This document shows positions 1-8,010 of a stretch of 64,000 nucleotides of DNA, piece by piece (the stretch's first letter is position 1; each line of letters begins with the position of its first letter). Source of the DNA: Ferruginibacter sp. (GTDB lineage Bacteria; Bacteroidota; Bacteroidia; Chitinophagales; Chitinophagaceae); NCBI GenBank assembly GCA_028288705.1, contig JAQBNH010000007.1, positions 620,001 to 684,000 of the forward strand, read 5' to 3'. The notes under the pieces were generated by a model, which had not been told where the DNA came from, ran no database searches, and was given only the letters and a program-made list of their open reading frames with translations. A program made the position numbers and the translations under genes.

Positions 1-426
1 GAAAAAGCAGCCACCAACGTAAAATTGAAGGCAGCATTTAAAAATCATCTGGCAGAAACAAAAGTTCATATAACCCGCCTAGAGCAGGTGTTTTCCATGT
101 TAGGTTTAAAGGCCCAGGCAAAGAAATGTGAAGCAATGGAAGGCATCACCAAAGAAGGTTCTGGTATCATTGAAGAAACTAAAACCGGTACGTCAACCCG
201 TGATGTAGGTTTGATCCTGGCAGCACAAAAAGTAGAGCATTATGAGATCTCCACATACGGCGGACTGATCCAACTCGCCAAAACGCTTGGCCTGGAAGAC
301 TGCGCAGAGGTAATGGTGCAAACCTTGAATGAAGAAAAGTTAGCAGACGAAGGGTTGACGGACATTGCTGAAAATGGTATTAATTATCAATCAAGCCAGG
401 AAAAAGCTCCTGCAACAAAAAAATAA
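1..426 (+). CDS. DUF892 (YciE/YciF-type) ferritin-like stress protein, 5' truncated
   Basis: The reading frame is open from base 1, so the TTG start in the ORF track (25) is an artefact of the window edge and the true start lies upstream. The visible part is the helical bundle typical of the DUF892/YciF family, with motifs such as HLAETKVHITRLEQVF and AAQKVEHYEISTYG that carry the Glu/His residues expected of a ferritin-like di-metal site. Members are linked to general and osmotic stress, and their biochemical role is poorly defined. The C-terminus is a short, lysine-rich tail. The next gene starts 2 bases after this stop, which suggests one operon of stress genes. Confidence 0.85.
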   Translation, partial: EKAATNVKLKAAFKNHLAETKVHITRLEQVFSMLGLKAQAKKCEAMEGITKEGSGIIEETKTGTSTRDVGLILAAQKVEHYEISTYGGLIQLAKTLGLEDCAEVMVQTLNEEKLADEGLTDIAENGINYQSSQEKAPATKK

Positions 427-428
427 TT

Positions 429-917
429 ATGGAACAGAAGGAACAACTGGAAAAATTTCGCGACCTCATAGAAGATGTCAGGGTATGTATGATGATTACT
501 AAATCTGCAGATGGCGAACTGGCTGCGCGCCCGATGAGTACATCAAAAGTAGAAGAAGATGGAAGCATTTGGTTTTTCACCAACGAATATTCAGGGAAAG
601 TGGAAGAGATCAACCGGGAGCATGAAGTGTTTCTGAGTTATGCCTCTCCCGCCAAAAATACTTACCTGAGTTTTCCCGGCAAAGCCACTATTTCTAACGA
701 TCGGGCCAAGATGGAAGAACTCTGGAACCCCACGATGAAGGCATGGTTTCCTGAAGGACTGGAAGACCCGAAGATCGCATTGATCAATGTTCATCCGGGA
801 GATGCAGAATATTGGGAAAGCAATTCAAGTAAAGTCGTTTTTGCTTTTAACGTACTGAAATCCCTGGTTACCGGCAAGCAATATGATGAGGGCGAACATG
901 GTAAATTATCTGTTTAA
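429..917 (+). CDS. Pyridoxamine 5'-phosphate oxidase-like (general stress protein 26 type) flavoprotein
   Basis: This 162-residue protein has the split-barrel fold signature of the PNPOx-like general-stress family: an N-terminal helix, then MMITKSADGELAARPM and a strand reading IWFFTNEYSGKVEEI. Family members bind FMN or related cofactors, and most are not true PNP oxidases. The ATG at 429 lies 2 bases after the upstream DUF892 stop. The gene is followed 8 bases later by an FAD oxidoreductase. The operon context and family point to a redox or stress role. The substrate is unknown. Confidence 0.85.
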   Translation: MEQKEQLEKFRDLIEDVRVCMMITKSADGELAARPMSTSKVEEDGSIWFFTNEYSGKVEEINREHEVFLSYASPAKNTYLSFPGKATISNDRAKMEELWNPTMKAWFPEGLEDPKIALINVHPGDAEYWESNSSKVVFAFNVLKSLVTGKQYDEGEHGKLSV

Positions 918-925
918 ACGCCATA

Positions 926-2131
926 ATGAATCTTAGCTCCGGTTATCCGTTATGGCTTGTTCAGGATGGCCTCCCGTATAATTATCCCGCCCTTGATGAA
1001 GACATTCGTACAGATGTCCTGATCATGGGCGGTGGTATTTCAGGGGCACTGGCAGCGTACCATCTGGCGAATGCCGGCGTTGAGGCTATCGTAGTCGACG
1101 CCCGCACGATCGGGCTCGGTAGCACCTCAGCAAGTACGGCTCTGTTGCAATACGAGATTGATACACCATTAAGTGAACTTCAGCACAAGGTGGGATTAGC
1201 GAATGCGGTTGAGGCGTACAGGCTTTGTGATCAGTCTATTGATACCCTTGCTGCAATAGCTCAAAAGATCGGCTTTAAAGAATTCGTTTTTACCAGCAGC
1301 CTCTACTATGCTGCTTATAAAAAAGACCGAAGTTTTCTCGAAAAGGAATTTGCCATACGCAAGGCACATGGCTTTGATGTAACATTTCTCGGCCAGCAGG
1401 AAATGGAAAAGCAGTATGGGTTTGCTTCGGAAGCGGCCATTTTATCGGCGCAGGGAGCGCAGACAAATGCTTACGGATTTGCCCATGCTTTACACCAGGC
1501 GTCTATAAAAAAAGGCGTTCGGGTTTTCGACCGCACGTTGCTGGAAAAAATTGAACATAAAAAGGATGCTGTGTACATCACAACCAACAATGGTCATAAG
1601 ATTCGTGCAAAGAAATTGATTTATGCAAATGGTTATGAAGCCACGGAATATATAAAAGAGAAAATCGTTAAACTGGAAAGCACCTATGCCGTATGTAGCG
1701 AACAGGGTGTTGCAGATAAAACCCCGTTTAAGAATAAGTCAATTCTCTGGAATACCGCAGATCCTTATTTATATCTCCGTACCACTGCTGATAACCGTGT
1801 ATTGATAGGGGGACGGGATGAAGAATTTATTAGTGTGGCAAGAAGAGAAAAATTATTGCCCAAAAAAACCCGTCAACTGACTGCAGATTTTGAAAAGCTT
1901 TATCCCGAAATTAGTTTTAAACCCGAATTCAGCTGGTGTGGCGTATTTGGTGCAACAAAAGATGGTTTGCCTTTTATGGGGCCGTATCAAAAATTGCCCC
2001 ACAGCCTGTTCGCATTAGGTTTTGGCGGAAACGGCATTACGTTTAGTTTAATTGCGGCAGAGATTTTGACTGATATCATTACCGGGAAGAAAAAAACAGC
2101 ACCAATATTTTTTTCTTTAGAGAGATTATGA
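926..2131 (+). CDS. FAD-dependent oxidoreductase, DAO (glycine/D-amino-acid oxidase) family
   Basis: This 401-residue protein has an N-terminal Rossmann FAD site at about residues 31-45 (VLIMGGGISGALAAYHL). An acidic residue ends the second strand (VVDART), and there is a C-terminal GFGGNGITFS segment that closes the FAD pocket in DAO-family enzymes. Related proteins often carry a C-terminal Rieske domain, which is absent here. The likely chemistry is oxidation of a secondary amine or amino acid, but the substrate cannot be read from sequence. Its stop overlaps the start of the next gene (ATGA at 2128), so the two are probably translationally coupled. Confidence 0.85.
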   Translation: MNLSSGYPLWLVQDGLPYNYPALDEDIRTDVLIMGGGISGALAAYHLANAGVEAIVVDARTIGLGSTSASTALLQYEIDTPLSELQHKVGLANAVEAYRLCDQSIDTLAAIAQKIGFKEFVFTSSLYYAAYKKDRSFLEKEFAIRKAHGFDVTFLGQQEMEKQYGFASEAAILSAQGAQTNAYGFAHALHQASIKKGVRVFDRTLLEKIEHKKDAVYITTNNGHKIRAKKLIYANGYEATEYIKEKIVKLESTYAVCSEQGVADKTPFKNKSILWNTADPYLYLRTTADNRVLIGGRDEEFISVARREKLLPKKTRQLTADFEKLYPEISFKPEFSWCGVFGATKDGLPFMGPYQKLPHSLFALGFGGNGITFSLIAAEILTDIITGKKKTAPIFFSLERL

Positions 2132-2622
2132 CAACAGAAAAAACGTCACTAAAAAAAAGATTCAGTAAATTTTCTACCTGGGTCACGAAAGCAACAGGCT
2201 CGCCTACAGCTTTCCTGATCGCGATGCTGATCGTTATAATATGGGCGATTTGCGGACCATTTTTTCGTTATTCAGAAGTATGGCAATTAGTAATCAATAC
2301 GGGTACAACGATCATTACCTTCCTGATGATCTTTGTTATACAGCAGTCACAGAATAAAGACACGATGGCCTTGCACCTGAAACTAAACGAACTCATCGCA
2401 GCCAACGAAAAGACCAGCAACAGGTTAATCGATAGTGAAGACCTGACAGAAGAAGAATTAGAAACAATTAAAAAATATTACCGCAAACTTGCGGAGGTTT
2501 CTCAGCGTGAGCAATCCCTGTTTTCAACGCACTCAATTGATGAGGCAGAAGGCGATGCACTGCAGAAAATCAACAGTCGTAAATCAAGTAGAATTTCTAA
2601 ACCAAAAAATCAAACATCATGA
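2128..2622 (+). CDS. Low-affinity iron permease-like small membrane protein (PF04120-like)
   Basis: This protein of 164 residues has two membrane helices, at about 27-47 and 55-72 (TAFLIAMLIVIIWAICGPFF and TTIITFLMIFVIQQSQNKD), followed by a soluble, charged helical tail. The pattern, including the QQSQNKDTMALHLKLNEL segment after helix 2, is that of the bacterial low-affinity iron permease family. That name derives from a yeast protein, and transport has not been shown for most bacterial members. The ATG overlaps the upstream stop by 4 bases, and the TGA overlaps the ATG of a small lipoprotein by 4 bases. The three genes are therefore tightly coupled. Confidence 0.8.
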   Translation: MTTEKTSLKKRFSKFSTWVTKATGSPTAFLIAMLIVIIWAICGPFFRYSEVWQLVINTGTTIITFLMIFVIQQSQNKDTMALHLKLNELIAANEKTSNRLIDSEDLTEEELETIKKYYRKLAEVSQREQSLFSTHSIDEAEGDALQKINSRKSSRISKPKNQTS

Positions 2623-2789
2623 ACCGCTTTTCATTATTATTAGGAACCACGTTATTTTTTCTTGTTACAACTTTAAGCAGCTGTGAAGCAATTGCCGGAA
2701 TTTTTAAGGCAGGCGTTTGGACAGGTGTGATTGTTGTTGCATTGATCGTCGGATTAATTATCTATTTCATCGGCCGCGGTAGAAAATAA
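2619..2789 (+). CDS. Small lipoprotein with one C-terminal membrane helix (56 aa), absent from ORF track
   Basis: An ATG at 2619 overlaps the TGA of the iron-permease-like gene (ATGA), opening a 56-codon frame that ends with TAA at 2787-2789. The product starts with a lipoprotein signal peptide whose lipobox reads LSSC (Cys22). A second hydrophobic segment follows (about residues 33-51, VWTGVIVVALIVGLIIYFI), ending in GRGRK. Similar tiny proteins are common in Bacteroidota and are sometimes wrongly labelled phosphatidate cytidylyltransferase. The length rules out such an enzyme. The function is unknown. Coupling to the upstream gene suggests a shared envelope or stress role. Confidence 0.75.
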   Translation: MNRFSLLLGTTLFFLVTTLSSCEAIAGIFKAGVWTGVIVVALIVGLIIYFIGRGRK

Positions 2790-2816
2790 TTTGCCAGGGC
2801 ATTTTTATAGCCAATA

Positions 2817-2843
2817 GTTTAACTAACGACTGTTAAGTTAAAC
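2817..2843 (+). promoter_or_regulatory. Inverted repeat just upstream of the CHASE3 kinase start
   Basis: GTTTAACT and AGTTAAAC form a perfect 8-bp inverted repeat with an 11-base spacer. The spacer itself can extend the stem (AAC/GTT with a GACT loop and one bulged A). It ends 8 bases before the ATG at 2852. It could be an operator or a hairpin in the leader that affects ribosome access. No run of U follows, so it is not a standard terminator. Confidence 0.4.
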
Positions 2844-2851
2844 ACGATATT

Positions 2852-4255
2852 ATGAACGCTGGACTCAACAAAACAAAAGCAGTAGGTTTAATTACTGCTT
2901 TTGTTCTACTTATACTTTCCTACATTTTATTGTTTGTGAACACCAATCGCCTTTCCCAACAGGCGTTATGGATGGATCATACCAATAAGGTGATCACTAA
3001 TACGGAGTTTTTTGCTTCCGAGTACCGCAATGTAGAAACCAGTTACCGCGCCTACCTGGCGATGCGCAGGCCGGAATTAAAGGAAAATTACCAGATCGCG
3101 ATCAGGAGAACCGACTCACTGTACAAAACGCTGGAAGGCCTGATTAACCGCGACACCGGTTTCCAACGTCGGAAACTGGATACGGTAAAAACAATCATCG
3201 ATGCAAATATCCAAACGATGGATGCCCGTGTTGCTACGGCCGACAGCATCCCGGATGATATCTCGCTAAAAGATTTTTTACAATCCATCGGTTATCGCGG
3301 GCTAACACCACCGGTCGTAAATACGCAGCTCAGGCAAATGGAATATTATGAAGGAGCTTTATTATTACAACGCACGAGTAAATTGCGCGACTTTAATAAT
3401 TCTGTTCTTACCATCAACTTCGCTTCGCTGCTGATCGCTATTGTGTTGGCAGGATATTTTCTGAGCGCCATCAACCGGGAAAACAAGGCACGAAAAAAGG
3501 CAGATGAGCAATCCGAACAATACAAAAAGGAACTCGAACAACGGGTGAAAGAACTGGCGGCTTCCAATGCCGAAATTGCCGAGTTACGGAGCATTGAAAA
3601 ATTTGCTTCCACCGGCAGGATCGCGAGAACGATCGCACACGAAGTGCGCAATCCACTTACAAATATTAACCTTGCGACTGAGCAATTAAAAGAATCTGTT
3701 GAAGACAACCCGGATAATGCCATGATGCTGAATATGGTTAAGCGCAATTCGATGCGCATCAATCAGCTGATAGCAGATCTGCTGAATGCTACCCGGTTTT
3801 CGGAACTGCGTTTTGAAAAAACCTCCCTTCATCATGTCATCGATTCCGCCCTTGAATTTGCCGGCGATAGAATCAGTCTAAAAAATATAAGGATAGAAAA
3901 AGTATACCAGGCGGAAAGTTGCGAGGTGATGGTAGACGAAGAAAAAATCAATATCGCTTTTCTCAACATTATCATTAACGCAGTGGAAGCGATGGAAAAA
4001 GACAAAGGCATCCTGCAGATCTCCACCAGTAACCATGGAAAAAAATGCCGTGTTACATTTAAAGACAATGGTGGCGGCATGAGCGAAGAAGTACTGGCCA
4101 AATTGTTTGAACCCTTCTTCACTAATAAGGATAAGGGCACCGGGCTTGGACTTACCAATACCCAGAATATTATTTTAAATCATAAAGGGAAAATAGAAGT
4201 GGAAAGTTCAGTAGGCGTTGGAACCTGTTTCACCATCATCCTGAATATTGCTTAG
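2852..4255 (+). CDS. Sensor histidine kinase with CHASE3 sensor domain
   Basis: This protein has 467 residues. Helix 1 (about 10-30) and helix 2 (about 185-205) flank a helical extracytoplasmic CHASE3-type domain (ASEYRNVETSYRAYL motif near residue 55). A coiled coil (about 208-248) leads to the HisKA domain with phospho-acceptor His263 in IAHEVRNPL. The HATPase domain follows, with the G1 (FKDNGGGM), F (FEPFFTNK) and G2 (GTGLGL) boxes. The domain order is that of a complete membrane-bound kinase. No receiver is fused or directly adjacent on this strand. The nearest candidate partners are the receiver at 6372 and the NtrC-type regulator at 8011. The 3' end overlaps the convergent permease gene by 4 bases. 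Confidence 0.9.
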   Translation: MNAGLNKTKAVGLITAFVLLILSYILLFVNTNRLSQQALWMDHTNKVITNTEFFASEYRNVETSYRAYLAMRRPELKENYQIAIRRTDSLYKTLEGLINRDTGFQRRKLDTVKTIIDANIQTMDARVATADSIPDDISLKDFLQSIGYRGLTPPVVNTQLRQMEYYEGALLLQRTSKLRDFNNSVLTINFASLLIAIVLAGYFLSAINRENKARKKADEQSEQYKKELEQRVKELAASNAEIAELRSIEKFASTGRIARTIAHEVRNPLTNINLATEQLKESVEDNPDNAMMLNMVKRNSMRINQLIADLLNATRFSELRFEKTSLHHVIDSALEFAGDRISLKNIRIEKVYQAESCEVMVDEEKINIAFLNIIINAVEAMEKDKGILQISTSNHGKKCRVTFKDNGGGMSEEVLAKLFEPFFTNKDKGTGLGLTNTQNIILNHKGKIEVESSVGVGTCFTIILNIA

Positions 4256-5412
4256 ATCGTATCTGATGGTGTATCCGCAACCGTGGTGACGACCATCTTT
4301 TTTTTGCGTAAGAAGGTCCTTTCCAGTTGCCGGTATAGTTTGGTTTTAGCGTCAGCTCTTGTATCGTCTCCCATTAACATGCCCCATGGCTTCATGTCTT
4401 CGATCCTGTCGAAGATGATTTTCAGGATAGCAATCGTTGGCAAAGCAAGGAAAATTCCCGGTAAGCCAATCAACGTTCCACCAACCACCACACCAACAAT
4501 CGTCACCAGCGCATTGATCTTTACTTTAGATCCTACAATCCTTGGCATCAGGAAATTTGCATCAATAAAATGGATGATCTCGAATCCAACAATGATCCAA
4601 ACGATATCACTTAACTGGGTTGAAGTTGTCAGCGTAACCAGGCAGGTAAAAACAATTCCTGTCAGGATGCCTACATAAGGTATGATGTTAAGGATGGCAG
4701 AAAATACCCCAAGGAAAATCGCGTATTTAACGCCAATGATCAACAGGATAAGGGAGTTGGCCATGGCTACGATCCACATTTCGGTGATCAGCCCCAGCAT
4801 ATATTTTTGTACAATACCTTTTGATTCCTGCAGCACCTCGATCACTTCGGGTTCGTGCGCCTGGTTGAAAACGGCTAATAAAAACCGTTTGATCATGTGA
4901 CGATAATGTAGAATCAGGAAGCTGTAAATGGCTATGATGATGATGTAAAAAATAATGGAAGTGATCGTAAAGAAGGTTTGGCCGAGCATTTCCGTACCGG
5001 AAGATTTCACATCTGCCGTAGCAGAGTCAATCATCACTTTTTGTTCCTTTGCACTAACATGAAACTTTTGCTGAATCCAGCTTTGGAGGGTAAGATAGTG
5101 ATCGTGCAGGTGCTCCTTGATAGAGGGAATATCTTTTAAAAAACTGGCGATCTGGTGCGATAAAAAATAGATGAGGCCGCCGATGACACTTAAGGCTAAA
5201 ATAACAGAAGCGAGGTTAGCACCGGACTTGGGGAACTTTAATTTATTCTCTAAAAAATTTGTGACAGGTAATAAGAGGATCGAAAGCAAAATGGAGAATG
5301 CCAGCGGAACGAACAAGCTGCTTGCATACGTGATGAACACGCAGAGCAAGAGGATCATTAATAGTTTAATCGTAAACTGGATATAAAAAGGCAGCAGCTT
5401 AAAGTTTATCAT
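4252..5412 (-). CDS. AI-2E family (TqsA/PerM-type) transporter
   Basis: This 386-residue integral membrane protein has the AI-2E transporter family layout: two N-terminal helices, a third helix, a long extracytoplasmic or re-entrant segment (about 85-135), then four to five C-terminal helices. A family-typical segment reads ILNIIPYVGILTGIV. The family includes exporters of autoinducer-2 and unrelated small molecules or Na+/H+ antiporters, so the substrate is not predicted. The C-terminal tail is soluble and basic. Its start overlaps the stop of the sigma-like gene by 4 bases, so the two are likely co-expressed on the minus strand. Confidence 0.85.
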   Translation of the reverse strand: MINFKLLPFYIQFTIKLLMILLLCVFITYASSLFVPLAFSILLSILLLPVTNFLENKLKFPKSGANLASVILALSVIGGLIYFLSHQIASFLKDIPSIKEHLHDHYLTLQSWIQQKFHVSAKEQKVMIDSATADVKSSGTEMLGQTFFTITSIIFYIIIIAIYSFLILHYRHMIKRFLLAVFNQAHEPEVIEVLQESKGIVQKYMLGLITEMWIVAMANSLILLIIGVKYAIFLGVFSAILNIIPYVGILTGIVFTCLVTLTTSTQLSDIVWIIVGFEIIHFIDANFLMPRIVGSKVKINALVTIVGVVVGGTLIGLPGIFLALPTIAILKIIFDRIEDMKPWGMLMGDDTRADAKTKLYRQLERTFLRKKKMVVTTVADTPSDTI

Positions 5413-5744
5413 GTAGTCTTACTTTTCTCCATATTTTCTACCCAGTGTTTGCCAGCCGAATATATATTGTTTACGCCGCTGTTGAGGTTTTTATTTTGTT
5501 GTTGATAACGCATGCAGGTTTGCATAGCGTACTTGATGAACCAGATCCGCGGTGAAGATGCGGTATGTATCTCCCTTACGTGTTTTTTTAAATCGATAAA
5601 AGCCTTGCTGAATACCTGGTCTGCAGCTACCTTATCTTTCAGAATGTTCATGATAAAACCGTACATCATCGGCGCATAACGCTGGTAGAGCTGTTGCCAT
5701 TCTCCGGTAGACAGTTCAGCGGATGTGTTTGTTCTCGTAATCAT
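5409..5744 (-). CDS. Sigma-70 region 2-like protein lacking region 4
   Basis: I chose the ATG at 5744 (111 residues) over the TTG two codons upstream. Residues about 15-80 resemble ECF sigma region 2, with WQQLYQRYAPMMYGFIMNIL followed by AADQVFSKAFIDLKKHV and a WFIKYAMQTCMRY helix. A full ECF sigma factor has about 180 residues with a C-terminal region 4 for the -35 element. Here the protein ends about 30 residues after region 2, so region 4 is absent. It could bind core RNA polymerase or an anti-sigma factor without directing normal initiation. It sits 13 bases downstream of the four-helix protein gene and overlaps the AI-2E gene. Confidence 0.7.
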   Translation of the reverse strand: MITRTNTSAELSTGEWQQLYQRYAPMMYGFIMNILKDKVAADQVFSKAFIDLKKHVREIHTASSPRIWFIKYAMQTCMRYQQQNKNLNSGVNNIYSAGKHWVENMEKSKTT

Positions 5745-5757
5745 TTTCAAATCTTAA

Positions 5758-6207
5758 CTATTGCGCAAACCTCGCGCTGTTCAACATATTAATTTTCATG
5801 AACGCAAACTTGAGGGAATTCAACTGGTAGGTCATCATCTCTTTCAAGGTTGTAAACGGAACATCCTCCAGGATTTCCGAGTAAGCAGATGTAATAGACG
5901 CTTCTGTTTCAGTGCAAATGGTTTGTAATTCTCTGCCTCTTCCGCTTTGCTGGCGCAGATCTTCCCCTTTATTAATACAGTCTTCGAAATAATCCTCTTT
6001 CGTAACCGGGTTAATGCCGAGAGATTTCAATTGGGAACTGATCTCATCTGCAAACTGGTTGGTCTCGGTAGACAACCCGTTGAGTGCGGTGCGTAATCCG
6101 CAGTCTTCAATTTCATCCGCCACCATTTCGAATTCATTACGGGAACGGGTGAGGAAAAATAAGAGGCCGCAGAATTTGTCGATAATTTTGGTATTAATAT
6201 TTTCCAT
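5758..6207 (-). CDS. DUF2383 / PA2169-like four-helix-bundle protein
   Basis: The ATG at 6207 (149 residues) is preferred over the track's TTG at 6216. The protein is wholly helical and resembles the ferritin-like DUF2383/PA2169 family seen in stress loci: an N-terminal helix with ARG/GLU pairs (SRNEFEMVADEIED), a middle helix starting TETNQFADEISSQL, and a last long helix (TLKEMMTYQLNSL). The conserved Glu and His metal ligands of true ferritins are not obvious. The neighbouring DUF892 gene at the window start belongs to the same broad fold class. The function is unknown. It heads a minus-strand unit with the sigma-like and permease genes. Confidence 0.6.
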   Translation of the reverse strand: MENINTKIIDKFCGLLFFLTRSRNEFEMVADEIEDCGLRTALNGLSTETNQFADEISSQLKSLGINPVTKEDYFEDCINKGEDLRQQSGRGRELQTICTETEASITSAYSEILEDVPFTTLKEMMTYQLNSLKFAFMKINMLNSARFAQ

Positions 6208-6318
6208 AACAAGCAAGGCAGCATGTAAAATCTGCCTGTAGAACTATAGAAAAAAGTCTGCCATCCTTAAATCAGGATAAAAGGGCTGTCAGATTGTGGA
6301 AACCGGAAACCCGGAGGC

Positions 6319-6350
6319 AAAAAAAAATCCCCGTTTAAATTAAACGAGGA
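6319..6350 (-). terminator. Intrinsic terminator of the receiver gene
   Basis: Read on the minus strand, TCCTCGTTTAA/TTAAACGGGGA forms an 11-bp stem with one G-U pair, followed by nine Ts. It lies 22 bases after the stop of the single-domain response regulator and before the next minus-strand gene. Confidence 0.85.
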
Positions 6351-6371
6351 AAATATTCTACAAAAGGGCAA

Positions 6372-6758
6372 TTAATTAGTCAGCTCTTCAACTGTTTTAT
6401 AAATAATATCGCGGGTGAACGGTTTGCCGATAAAATAATCTGCTCCTTCGCTCATCGCCTTATTCCGGTCAGCTGCGGTATCATGCGCAGTGATCATCAC
6501 AATCTTTACATGAGGATGATGCTTCTTTATATAATTAATGTAATTCATGCCGAGACCATCAGGCAGATGGTTATCGAGAAAGATAATCTCCGGCACGTCT
6601 TTTTCCAGCGCCTGCGTGGCGTCTGAGAGCGTGTTTACATATGCAGTTTCTAAGTTTTTTTGTTTTAATAAGGTACTCAGCAAATAGCAAATGTCCGTTT
6701 CGTCATCAATGATTAAGACTTTCAATAGTTCATCGTTTATGTAGGTCGAGTGTTTCAT
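6372..6758 (-). CDS. Single-domain response regulator (CheY-like receiver)
   Basis: This 128-residue protein is one receiver domain without output. The acidic pair is in VLIIDDETD, the phospho-acceptor Asp62 in IIFLDNHLP, the Thr switch residue in VMITAHD, and the conserved Lys in FIGKPFTRD. The first 12 residues are a short extension. It probably relays phosphate between kinases and another partner, such as the CHASE3 kinase upstream or the hybrid kinases further on. It is monocistronic: a terminator follows it and more than 280 bases separate it from the divergent YihY gene. Confidence 0.9.
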   Translation of the reverse strand: MKHSTYINDELLKVLIIDDETDICYLLSTLLKQKNLETAYVNTLSDATQALEKDVPEIIFLDNHLPDGLGMNYINYIKKHHPHVKIVMITAHDTAADRNKAMSEGADYFIGKPFTRDIIYKTVEELTN

Positions 6759-7047
6759 GTATTTATGCTTTCCCTGGATGATATCATTTCAATTAGTTTG
6801 CCAACTGACTTGATAATATTTAAAAGAAAGCCCGTTAAATATTGAAATCACTTTAGAATTGCAAAAAACATACCCTTTGTTTTCGGTATTATTTCTTGAT
6901 TATGAATTACTTTAACCCTTGCTATAACGAAGCCGGGAGAATTTTGTTGGCAGTTCCGGATATTTTTCTTTTTTACAACTGTTCGTGCAGTTGCTTTGAG
7001 GAAAAATCTACATGGTATGATTATCGCAATTGCCCATAAAGGTCTAC

Positions 7048-7971
7048 ATGAAAAAAAAGCTATTGTTCTTTTTACGGTTCAATAAACAAGTGTTTTCTGA
7101 GTTTATTGCAGATAATGTGCTGAAATACAGCGCATCGCTGGCTTATTACACCATCCTGTCCCTCGCACCTTTACTTATATTGATTCTTTACATATTCGGG
7201 AAGATCTTTGGAAAAGACGCCGTGAGCGGTGAGCTTTATTCCGAAATTAAAGATATGGTTGGCAGCGATGCCGCCATCGAAATTCAGAACGCCATTGGCA
7301 ATATTCACCTGAGTGGCGGGAACGTGGTGGCAACAGGCATCGGCGTAATCATCCTGCTGATCGGGGCAACCGGTATTTTCGGGGAGATGCAGGATTCTCT
7401 TAACAAAATATGGGGCCTGCGAACTAAAACAAGAAAAGTCTGGTGGAAATTACTGATCGACCGGCTGATCTCCTTTTCACTGATCCTCAGTCTGGGCTTC
7501 GTGCTGATCGTTTCGCTGGCCTTGAACGCCCTGGTTGCTGCACTAAGTACCAGGATCATCACCTTATTTGCCGGGGTAGGCGAAACCCTGATCGTCGTAA
7601 TTGATAACCTGATCTCCTTATTGATCACGACTATATTATTCGGCACAATCTTTAAAGTATTGCCCGATGCAAAGATCAAGTGGAAAGATGTATTTGTGGG
7701 TGCCCTGATCACTTCCCTGCTATTTATGCTGGGAAAATATGGAATAGGATTGTATCTTGGTAAGAGCAAGCTTGCCAATATCTATGGTGCCGCAGGATCC
7801 GTTATGATCATTATGATCTGGGTATATTACAGTTCGGCGATTTTATATCTTGGTGCAGTGTTTACAAAAGTATACGCCACGAATTTTGGCGGCAAAATTT
7901 ACCCTAATGACTATTCGGTATGGATCAAGATGGAAGAAGTGCCCGTACCGGAAGTCACATTACATAAATAA
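7048..7971 (+). CDS. YihY/virulence factor BrkB family membrane protein
   Basis: I use the ATG at 7048 (307 residues), which has AAAGG about 6 bases upstream, instead of the TTG at 7030. The family signature ADNVLKYSASLAYYTILSLAPLL is visible at about residues 18-42. At least five further hydrophobic helices follow, with a GATGIFGEMQDSLNKIW loop and a C-terminal GAAGSVMIIMIWVYYSS helix typical of the family. These proteins were once called ribonuclease BN in error. Their actual role, probably in the inner membrane, is unsettled. The next gene (an NtrC-type regulator) begins 39 bases downstream. Confidence 0.9.
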   Translation: MKKKLLFFLRFNKQVFSEFIADNVLKYSASLAYYTILSLAPLLILILYIFGKIFGKDAVSGELYSEIKDMVGSDAAIEIQNAIGNIHLSGGNVVATGIGVIILLIGATGIFGEMQDSLNKIWGLRTKTRKVWWKLLIDRLISFSLILSLGFVLIVSLALNALVAALSTRIITLFAGVGETLIVVIDNLISLLITTILFGTIFKVLPDAKIKWKDVFVGALITSLLFMLGKYGIGLYLGKSKLANIYGAAGSVMIIMIWVYYSSAILYLGAVFTKVYATNFGGKIYPNDYSVWIKMEEVPVPEVTLHK

Positions 7972-8010
7972 TCTTAAACAAAACTTATCTTTACAAATAA
8001 AAGGAAGTAA

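Noticed and set aside
3346-3762. 138-codon minus-strand ORF inside the CHASE3 kinase
   Set aside because: It is a shadow of the kinase coding frame, with Ser/Leu-rich composition and no family features. The same holds for most overlapping track entries.
7030-7047. TTG start for the YihY gene at 7030
   Set aside because: An ATG at 7048 has a better ribosome site, and the extra six residues look like leader sequence.
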